Below are positions 1-5,724 of a DNA stretch of 6,053 nt, in pieces. Source of the DNA: Paracoccaceae bacterium (GTDB lineage: Bacteria > Pseudomonadota > Alphaproteobacteria > Rhodobacterales > Rhodobacteraceae); assembly GCA_026997055.1 (NCBI GenBank), contig JALWJU010000190.1, positions 1 to 6,053 of the forward strand, read 5' to 3'. The position numbers were made by a program, and so were the translations under genes. Position 1 is the first letter of the stretch, and the number at the start of each line of letters is the position of its first letter. The notes beneath the pieces were generated by a model. It searched no databases. It had not been told where the DNA came from and saw nothing but the letters and a program-made list of their open reading frames with translations.

Positions 1-846
1 GGCGATCCCACGCTGTTCGTCGAGAAATACATCCCCCGCGCGCGGCATGTGGAAATCCAGATCATGGCCGATACGCATGGCAACGTGGTGCATCTGGGCG
101 AGCGCGACTGCTCGACCCAGCGCCGCCACCAGAAGCTGATCGAGGAAGCGCCCTCGCCGCTGCTCGACGACGCCCACCGCGCGGCCATGGGGCAGGCGGC
201 GGTGGCACTGGCACGCAAGGCCGGCTATCGCGGCGCCGGCACCGTGGAGTTCGTGGTCGATGCGGACAGCCGGGACTGGTATTTCCTCGAGATGAACACC
301 CGCATCCAGGTCGAGCACCCGGTGACCGAGATGGTGACCGGCACCGATCTGGTGGCCGAGCAGATCCGCGTGGCCCAGGGCCTGCCGCTGTCTTTTTCCC
401 AGGACGACATTTCGATCACCGGCCACGCGATCGAATGCCGGATCAATGCCGAGGATCCTGACAAGGGCTTCCTGCCGCGCCCGGGCGTGGTCACCGAGTG
501 GGTGCCGCCCGAAGGCGAAGGCGTGCGCCTTGACAGCCACATGCGCGCGGGCGCCGAGGTGCCGCCCTTCTACGACAGCCTGATCGGCAAGCTGATCGTG
601 CATGGCGCCGACCGGGCCGAGGCGATCGGGCGCATGCGCGCGGCGCTGGAGGCGTTCCGGGTCGGGGGCATTGCCACCACCATCCCGTTTCACGCCGCCA
701 TGATGGCGCATGAGGATTTCGTGGAGAACCGCATCACCACCACCTGGGTGGAAACCGTGCTGCTGCCGGCGCAGGCAGCCGCCCGCAAGGCGGCGAAGAA
801 GGCCGCGCGCGCGGCACGCCGCGCCGGGGAGGGTGCCGATGGCTGA
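1..846 (+). CDS. Biotin carboxylase (AccC-type), 3' part only
   Basis: This enzyme carboxylates the biotin of a carrier protein using ATP and bicarbonate, the first half-reaction of biotin-dependent carboxylases. The reading frame is open from base 1, so the N-terminal ~200 residues (biotin-carboxylase N domain and ATP-grasp start) lie upstream; 281 codons are present. Visible motifs, numbered from the first codon in the window: QRRHQK at 40-45, EMNTRIQVEHP at 97-107 with the family's catalytic Arg (101) and Glu (105), and CRINAEDP at 146-153 with the Arg (147) equivalent to E. coli AccC R338. All active-site residues that can be checked are kept, so it should be active. The C-terminal domain runs to about codon 250, followed by a basic Ala/Lys/Arg tail (about 257-281) not found in E. 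coli AccC. No biotin-attachment domain is fused. Its 3' end overlaps the next gene by 8 nt. The neighbouring pyruvate-carboxylase-like genes suggest a dedicated carboxylase rather than the housekeeping acetyl-CoA carboxylase, so no symbol is given. Confidence 0.95.
   Translation, partial: GDPTLFVEKYIPRARHVEIQIMADTHGNVVHLGERDCSTQRRHQKLIEEAPSPLLDDAHRAAMGQAAVALARKAGYRGAGTVEFVVDADSRDWYFLEMNTRIQVEHPVTEMVTGTDLVAEQIRVAQGLPLSFSQDDISITGHAIECRINAEDPDKGFLPRPGVVTEWVPPEGEGVRLDSHMRAGAEVPPFYDSLIGKLIVHGADRAEAIGRMRAALEAFRVGGIATTIPFHAAMMAHEDFVENRITTTWVETVLLPAQAAARKAAKKAARAARRAGEGADG
826..833 (+). promoter_or_regulatory. Ribosome binding site for the 839 gene
   Basis: GGGGAGGG lies 5 nt before the ATG at 839. 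It decides the start: the frame is open back to 710, but the upstream part only reads the biotin carboxylase gene out of frame, and homology to the carboxyltransferase fold begins just after codon 839. The site sits inside the 3' end of the biotin carboxylase gene, as expected for coupled translation. Confidence 0.75.
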
Positions 847-2248
847 GCTCGCCTTCACCGACTGCACCCTGACGACGGGCGATAATGCCGTCTGGGGCGG
901 GCGGCTGACGGGGCCGATGGCGCTGCGCCTTGCCCGGCGGCTGGGCCGCGCCGGGCTCGCGGCGATCGAGGTGCTCGACCCCGAGACCATCGCCGCCTGC
1001 ATCCGCCGGGGCGAAAACCCCTGGCGGCGCGTCGAGGACATCGCCGCCGCCTGCCCGGGCACCCCCCTGCGCGCCCGCATCTCGCCGCTCACCGCCCATG
1101 GGGCGGGCGGGCATGACGTGCTCGATGCGCAGGATCTGGCCGAATGGGCGCGGCGGCTGGCGGGGGCCGGGGTAGACGAGATCCTGTGCGACGATCCGCT
1201 GGACGCGCCCGGGCGCCTGGCCGCCATGCTGGCGTCGGTGCGTGCGGCCGGTGCGCGGCCCCTGGCGGTGCTGGATTTCGAGGCGGGTGCGGACGACGCG
1301 GCCCATGCGGCGCGGGCGGCGGAACTGGTGCAGGCGGGGGCGGAGGGCGTGCAGCTCTGCGACGAGGCCGGCACGCTCACCACCGACCGCCTGCCCGGCC
1401 TGCTGGCCGCCCTCGAAGGCGCGCTTGATGGCGGCGCATTGTCGCTGCATCCGGGCTGTGCGAGCGGGCTGGGCCCGCAGGTGGCCTTCGCGGCGCTCGC
1501 GGCGGGGGTGGAGCGGCTCGATGTCGCCCTGCCGAGCCTTGCCAACGGGCCGTCGCTGCCTTCGGCGCTCAACCTGCTGCGGGGCGCGCCGGCGGCGGGG
1601 GTGGAGGCCACCGGCCCCGACATGGCGGCGCTTCAGGCGGCCGAGGACTGGCTGGCCGAGGCGGCGGCACGCGAGGGCTGGCAGCCGTCCTCGCCGTGGA
1701 ATTTCGACCTTGCCCCCTGGATTCACCGCCTGCCCGGCGCGGCGCTCGCACCGTTGGAGGAATTGCATGAGCAGGGCGGCCTGCTGCACCCCTTCGCCCA
1801 TGAGGCCGCCCGCGTGGCGCGGGAGGCCGGCGCCCTGCCGCCGCGCCCGCCCTTTGCCGCCGCCATCGCCCGCCAGGCGCTCTGGCATGTGACCGGAAGG
1901 GGCGGGGAACGCTGGGCGCGCATCCACCCGGTGCTCGCGCGCGCGGTTCGTGGTGCCCATGGCGCCCTGCCCGGTGCGCCCGCGCCCGAGCTTGCCGCGC
2001 GCCTGGGCCGGATCGGCGCTGACACCGCGCCGCCCGCGCCGCTGACCGGCGGGCTTGAACACCGCATCGGCGGGCCGGCCACCGGCGCGACCGCGCCCGA
2101 TGGCTACGCCGAGACCAGCCCCGCCGAGGCCCTGGCCCTGGGGCTGCTCGCCCATATGGGCGCTGGCGGCTTTGCCCATGTGGCGGTCACCGGGCCGGGG
2201 CTTTCCATATCCCTTTCCTCTTCCACACCGGGAGGCCGCGATGCTTGA
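839..2248 (+). CDS. Degenerate carboxyltransferase-like protein (pyruvate carboxylase CT / HMGL-like TIM barrel)
   Basis: A 469-residue Ala/Gly-rich protein that follows the plan of the pyruvate carboxylase / oxaloacetate decarboxylase alpha carboxyltransferase, and of the next gene, along its whole length. Landmarks align: TDCTLTTGDNAVW (7-19) with the family's TLRDxxQ start; GENPWRRVEDI (58-68) with the EDPWERLR segment; VQLCDEAG (171-178) with the IKDMAG strand; SLHPGCASG (202-210) with the HxHxTxG strand; and PPFAAAIARQA (337-347) with the TPxxxIVxxQA segment. The key residues are mostly gone: the metal-binding Asp of RD is T13, the carbamylated Lys is C174, the second His of HxH is G206 (H204 remains), and the Thr essential for carboxyl transfer is P337. 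The frame is intact and normally translated in style, so this is not a decaying gene. I infer a non-catalytic or repurposed partner of the 2241-3749 product. No biotin-attachment motif is present. The specific function is not known to me. Confidence 0.8.
   Translation: MAELAFTDCTLTTGDNAVWGGRLTGPMALRLARRLGRAGLAAIEVLDPETIAACIRRGENPWRRVEDIAAACPGTPLRARISPLTAHGAGGHDVLDAQDLAEWARRLAGAGVDEILCDDPLDAPGRLAAMLASVRAAGARPLAVLDFEAGADDAAHAARAAELVQAGAEGVQLCDEAGTLTTDRLPGLLAALEGALDGGALSLHPGCASGLGPQVAFAALAAGVERLDVALPSLANGPSLPSALNLLRGAPAAGVEATGPDMAALQAAEDWLAEAAAREGWQPSSPWNFDLAPWIHRLPGAALAPLEELHEQGGLLHPFAHEAARVAREAGALPPRPPFAAAIARQALWHVTGRGGERWARIHPVLARAVRGAHGALPGAPAPELAARLGRIGADTAPPAPLTGGLEHRIGGPATGATAPDGYAETSPAEALALGLLAHMGAGGFAHVAVTGPGLSISLSSSTPGGRDA
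2230..2235 (+). promoter_or_regulatory. Ribosome binding site for the 2241 gene
   Basis: GGGAGG lies 5 nt before the ATG at 2241 and supports that start. The frame continues upstream to 2055, but that extension is Pro/Arg-rich out-of-frame reading of the previous gene. A pyrimidine-rich, lower-GC stretch (2201-2228) precedes the site. Confidence 0.8.
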
Positions 2249-3749
2249 AGAGCTCAAATCCCGCGTTGCCGCCGAAACCGCCGCGCGCGGCGGCAGGGCG
2301 CGGCGCATCGCGCTCACCGACAGCACCTTCCGCGACGGCCAGCAATGCCTCTGGGCCACGCGGATGCGCACCGAGCACATGCTGCCCGCCGCGCCGCTCT
2401 TCGATGCGGCAGGCTTCGACACGCTCGAGACCATCGCCATCGTGCAGTTCGACGGGGCGGTGATCTACCTGCAGGAGGACCCGTTCGAGCGCATCCGCCT
2501 CTTGCGCGAGCGCATCCGCCGCACCCCCATGCGCGGCGCGCTGCGCTCGAACCTGCTGCACGGTTTCGCGCCGCTGGGCTTCGACATTTCCGAACTGTTT
2601 CTGGAATGTCAGCTGCGTGCGGGAATGCGCGAGATCGCCTTTCTCGAGTCGCTCCACGCCTGGGAGATCATCGCCCCTGGCGTGCGCAAGGCGAAGGAGC
2701 TGGGCGCCAAGACCACGGTGGCGGTGCTCTACAACGACGCGCCGGGCTATGACGCGGCCTATTACGAGGCGGTGGCGCGCGACGCGGTCAGGCTGATGGC
2801 GCCCGACGGGATCATGTTCGCCGATGCCGGCGGCACCATGACGCTGGAGAAGCTGCGCGAGATCATCCCGGCGGTGCGTCGGGGGATGGGGTCCGAGGTC
2901 CGGCTCGAATTCAACACCCATTGCCTGACGGGCCTGGGGCCGCTTCTGGCGCTGGAGGCGGTGACGCTGGGGGCGGACGGGGTCTTTGTCACCACCGAGC
3001 CCATGGCCTTCGGCCCGGCGCCGCCCGGGGCGCTGTGGCTGGCGCGCAACCTGCGCGAGCTGGGCTACGAGGTGGATATCGACGAAGCGCCGCTGGAGCG
3101 GATCGGCGATTATTTCACCGCGCTGGCCGCGCGCGAGGGCAAGCCGTTGGGGCAGGCGGCGGAATACGACCCGCGCCAGTATCAGACCCAGTATGCGGGC
3201 GGCGCGCTCGAGAACATGAAGGCGCAGCTTCGCGCCGCGGGCATCGAGGACCGCCTCGAGGACGTTCTGGCGGAAATCTCCCGGGTGCGCCTGGAGCTGG
3301 GCTCGCCGATCATGGCTACGCCCTTTCCGGCCATCGTCGCCGCCCAGGCGGTGATGAACGTGATCCATGGCGAGCGCTACAAGGTCGTGCCCGACGAGGT
3401 GAAGAAATATGCCTGCGGCCATTACGGGCGCCTGCGCATCCCGGTGGAGGAGCAGGCCATGGACCGGATCGTTGCCAATGGCTCGAAGGCCATCGCGCTC
3501 GAGCCGCCCGAACTGGCGCCGGTGCTGCCGGACCTGCGCCGGCGCTACCCGAACATGGCGCCCGAGGAGATGCTCCTGCGCTTCATGTATGGGGATGGGC
3601 GCATCGACGCGCTCAGCCCCGCGCGCACCGATCTGACGCTGGACACCACCCACCCGATGGTCGCCCTGTTCGAGGGGCTCGCGCGCATGGAGGCGGGGCT
3701 CAACGTGGAGATCTCGGGCGAGGATTTCAGCTTCCGGGTGGGGCCATGA
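2241..3749 (+). CDS. Pyruvate carboxylase / oxaloacetate decarboxylase-type carboxyltransferase, divergent
   Basis: A 502-residue homologue of the carboxyltransferase part of pyruvate carboxylase and the alpha subunit of oxaloacetate decarboxylase, which move a carboxyl group between biotin and an oxo-acid. The TIM barrel (about 23-285) starts with LTDSTFRDGQQCLWATRMRTE (25-45), including R31, D32 and Q35 of the family's RDxxQ motif. EDPFERIRLLRER (79-91) and R102 also match. The C-terminal carboxyltransferase domain has AGGALENMKAQ (319-329), ATPFPAIVAAQA (359-370) with the Thr (360) needed for carboxyl transfer, and GHYGR. Two of the four metal ligands are replaced: the carbamylated Lys of KDMAG is A194 (FADAGG), and the first His of HTH is N225 (EFNTHCLTG), while D32 and H227 remain. 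No biotin domain follows; the protein ends soon after the CT domain. It overlaps its degenerate paralogue by 8 nt and probably forms a complex with it. The natural acceptor is unlikely to be simply pyruvate, but this is inference. Confidence 0.92.
   Translation: MLEELKSRVAAETAARGGRARRIALTDSTFRDGQQCLWATRMRTEHMLPAAPLFDAAGFDTLETIAIVQFDGAVIYLQEDPFERIRLLRERIRRTPMRGALRSNLLHGFAPLGFDISELFLECQLRAGMREIAFLESLHAWEIIAPGVRKAKELGAKTTVAVLYNDAPGYDAAYYEAVARDAVRLMAPDGIMFADAGGTMTLEKLREIIPAVRRGMGSEVRLEFNTHCLTGLGPLLALEAVTLGADGVFVTTEPMAFGPAPPGALWLARNLRELGYEVDIDEAPLERIGDYFTALAAREGKPLGQAAEYDPRQYQTQYAGGALENMKAQLRAAGIEDRLEDVLAEISRVRLELGSPIMATPFPAIVAAQAVMNVIHGERYKVVPDEVKKYACGHYGRLRIPVEEQAMDRIVANGSKAIALEPPELAPVLPDLRRRYPNMAPEEMLLRFMYGDGRIDALSPARTDLTLDTTHPMVALFEGLARMEAGLNVEISGEDFSFRVGP
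3736..3743 (+). promoter_or_regulatory. Weak ribosome binding site for the 3746 gene
   Basis: GGGTGGGG ends 2 nt before the ATG at 3746. It is a poor Shine-Dalgarno match with short spacing, so this gene probably relies on ribosomes finishing the upstream gene at the shared ATGA. The start is supported because the DUF35 fold begins right after it; the open frame upstream to 2921 is an out-of-frame reading of the carboxyltransferase gene. Confidence 0.45.
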
Positions 3750-4165
3750 GCGCGCCTGCGGCATATCCCGCCCCGCGCCCGACCGCCGAGAGCGCCCCCT
3801 TCTGGGAGGCCGCGCGCGAGGGGCGGCTGGTGCTGCAATACTGCCCCGCCTGCGGGCGCTGGCAGTTCTACCCGCGCCCCTTCTGCACCGAATGTCTGTC
3901 GGAGGCGCTGGAATGGCGCGCGGCATCGGGGCAGGGCCGGATCCACAGCTTCACCATCTGCCACATCCCGGCGCATCCGGTCTTTGCCGACCGGGTGCCC
4001 TGCGCGATGGGCTTCATCGACCTTGACGAAGGCGTGCGGATGCTGGGCGAGGTGGTGGGCGGCGCCCCGCGCATCGGCGCGCGGGTGGCGGTCGAGTTCG
4101 AACACCGCGAGGACGGCACCAGCCTGCCGCGCTGGCGCCTTCTCGAAGAGGAGGGCGCGGCATGA
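3746..4165 (+). CDS. Zn-ribbon OB-fold protein (DUF35 family)
   Basis: A 139-residue protein of the usual length for stand-alone DUF35 proteins. An N-terminal helix (FWEAAREGRL, 19-28) leads into a rubredoxin-like zinc ribbon with C33-P-A-C36 and C47-T-E-C50, ten residues between the pairs. An OB-fold follows from about residue 57 (SGQGRIHSFTICH, then ADRVPCAMGFIDLDEGVRMLGEV, and the closing SLPRWRLL). These proteins partner thiolase-superfamily enzymes: in archaeal mevalonate synthesis one bridges thiolase and HMG-CoA synthase, and in steroid side-chain degradation a DUF35 domain is needed by the aldolase Ltp2. Here the likely partner is the thiolase-like protein starting at 5721, with the acyl-CoA synthetase gene lying between. 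It overlaps both neighbours by ATGA. All four zinc ligands are present, so it looks intact. Confidence 0.93.
   Translation: MSAPAAYPAPRPTAESAPFWEAAREGRLVLQYCPACGRWQFYPRPFCTECLSEALEWRAASGQGRIHSFTICHIPAHPVFADRVPCAMGFIDLDEGVRMLGEVVGGAPRIGARVAVEFEHREDGTSLPRWRLLEEEGAA
4148..4155 (+). promoter_or_regulatory. Ribosome binding site for the 4162 gene
   Basis: GAGGAGGG lies 6 nt before the ATG at 4162, a strong site placed within the last codons of the DUF35 gene. It supports this start and suggests good initiation of the synthetase in addition to coupling through ATGA. Confidence 0.75.
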
Positions 4166-5724
4166 TCACCGACCGTTTCGACCGCAGCGCCGAGACCGCG
4201 CCGGAGCGGCTGTTCGTCAAGGGGGGCGAGGCGGCTTTCACCTATGGCGAGGCCGCGGGCATGAGCCACGCCATCGCCGCGGGGCTGGTGGCCGAAGGCC
4301 TTGCCGGGCCGGGCACCACGGGCCATGTGGGACTGCTCGCGCCCAACGACCCGCTGGCGCTCATCGCGCTGATCGGCGTGGTGCGCACCGGCACGCCCTA
4401 TGTGCCGCTGGCCGCCACCGATGCCGACCCGGCGCTGGCGGGCTTCATGGACACGGCGGATGTGGAGGTGCTGATCTGCCACCCCGCGCTGGCCGACCGC
4501 GTCGAGGCGCTCAGGCGACTGCATCCGCGTCTGCGCGCGGTGGTGGGGTTCGACGCGCCGCTGGAGCCGGGCGGGGCGACGCTTGCGGGCTGGCTCGCCG
4601 ACCATGCCGGCGCGCGCCACGACCACCGCGCCGCCCCCGACGACGTGGCGCTGATCAAGGCCTCGGGCGGCACCACCGGCGCGCCCAAGGCGATCCTGCA
4701 GACCCACCGGGCGCTGGAGACGGCCTATCGCACGCTGAACCGCTACGCCGCCCCGCAGACCGACGACCCGGTGCACCTGGTGGTCGCGCCGCTGACCCAT
4801 GCGGCCGGCGCCTCGACGCTGGCCTTTGCCGAATTCGCCGCGACCAACGTGCTGGCGGGCGCGCGCGCGCCCGAGGCGATCCTCGCGCAGATGGAGGAGG
4901 CACGGGTCAGCCACATCTTCCTGCCGCCCACGGTGATCTACCGCCTGCTGGCCCAGCCCGAGGCCGCCACGCGCGACCTCTCGGCGCTCGAATGCATCGT
5001 CTATGGGGCGGCGCCCATGTCGGCGGACAAGCTGGCCGAGGGGTTGCGGCTCTGGGGGCCGGTGTTCCTTCAGGCCTATGGCCAGTCCGAGGCGCCGGGC
5101 CTCGTCAGCGTGCTGTCGCGCCGCGACCACCTGATCGCGCCGGGCGCCGATGACGCCCCGCTCAGATCGGCGGGCCGGCCCACCGGCGCCTGCGAGGTGG
5201 CGCTGATGGATGATGCGGGCAACATCCTTCCCGACGGCGAGGCGGGCGAGATCGTGCTGAAGGGCGATCTGGTGACGCCCGGCTATTACAAGAATGACGA
5301 AGCCAACGAAGAGGCCCACCGCTTCGGCTGGCACCATACCGGAGATATCGGCCGGTTTGACCGCGACGGCTTCCTCTACATCGTGGACCGCAAGAAGGAC
5401 ATGATCATCTCCGGCGGCTTCAATATCTATCCGTCCGAGATCGAACAGGTGATCTGGAGCCACGGGGCGGTGCAGGATTGCGCCGTGGTGGGGGTGGCGG
5501 ATGAAGACTGGGGCGAGTTGGTGACGGCGGTGGTGGAGCTCAAGCCCGGCGCCACGGCGGACGAGGCAGAGATCATCGCGCTGTGCCGCGCGCGTCTCGG
5601 CCCGGTCAAAAGCCCCAAGCGGGTGCTTTTCTGGGAGGCACTGCCGCGCTCGCCCGTGGGCAAGGTGCTGAAGAAGGATATCCGCGCGCGCCTGAACCGG
5701 GAAGAAAGCGGGGAAGAAACATGA
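4162..5724 (+). CDS. AMP-forming acyl-CoA synthetase (ANL superfamily)
   Basis: A 520-residue enzyme of typical family length that activates a carboxylic acid with ATP and CoA through an acyl-AMP. Core motifs are in order: the P-loop-like A3 motif SGGTTGAPK (168-176), the YGAAPMS region just before residue 290, A5 QAYGQSE (304-310) with the Glu that contacts Mg-ATP, HHTGD ending at D395 (the ribose-binding Asp), the hinge DRKKD (409-413), the CoA-tunnel motif SGGFNIYPSEIE (417-428), and the catalytic Lys K501 in SPVGKVLKKD. All catalytic residues are kept. The A3 motif reads ASGGTTGAPKA rather than the common TSGTTGxPKG, as seen in some branches of the family. No signal peptide or membrane segment is seen, so it is cytosolic. 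The substrate cannot be read from sequence; its place between the carboxylase genes and the thiolase-like gene suggests the carboxylated product (for example a beta-keto acid). It overlaps both neighbours by ATGA. Confidence 0.95.
   Translation: MITDRFDRSAETAPERLFVKGGEAAFTYGEAAGMSHAIAAGLVAEGLAGPGTTGHVGLLAPNDPLALIALIGVVRTGTPYVPLAATDADPALAGFMDTADVEVLICHPALADRVEALRRLHPRLRAVVGFDAPLEPGGATLAGWLADHAGARHDHRAAPDDVALIKASGGTTGAPKAILQTHRALETAYRTLNRYAAPQTDDPVHLVVAPLTHAAGASTLAFAEFAATNVLAGARAPEAILAQMEEARVSHIFLPPTVIYRLLAQPEAATRDLSALECIVYGAAPMSADKLAEGLRLWGPVFLQAYGQSEAPGLVSVLSRRDHLIAPGADDAPLRSAGRPTGACEVALMDDAGNILPDGEAGEIVLKGDLVTPGYYKNDEANEEAHRFGWHHTGDIGRFDRDGFLYIVDRKKDMIISGGFNIYPSEIEQVIWSHGAVQDCAVVGVADEDWGELVTAVVELKPGATADEAEIIALCRARLGPVKSPKRVLFWEALPRSPVGKVLKKDIRARLNREESGEET

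Noticed and set aside
49..846. GTG at 49 as the true start of the biotin carboxylase
   Set aside because: The frame is open from base 1, and the residues before GTG (VEKYIPRARH) match the conserved AccC sequence just before HVEIQ. The gene is cut by the window edge.
839..2248. The first CT gene as a pseudogene
   Set aside because: It has lost catalytic residues but has no stop or frameshift over 469 codons, keeps strong GC third-position bias, has a good ribosome site and aligns end to end with the fold. Specialisation is a better reading than decay.
2241..3749. The second CT gene as HMG-CoA lyase or isopropylmalate synthase
   Set aside because: It contains the carboxyltransferase-specific C-terminal segments (AGGALENMKAQ, ATPFPAIVAAQA, GHYGR) that those enzymes lack, and its HxH motif is changed to NxH.
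2065..5188. Shared ATCGGCGGGCCGGCC string near 2065 and near 5165
   Set aside because: The 15-base match is short, lies in different reading contexts of two coding regions and is likely by chance in sequence of this composition. No repeat family or mobile element borders are seen.
4162..5724. The AMP-binding protein as a nonribosomal peptide adenylation domain
   Set aside because: There is no carrier-protein or condensation domain, the length and end match stand-alone acyl-CoA synthetases, and the C-terminal GKVLKKD is typical of them.
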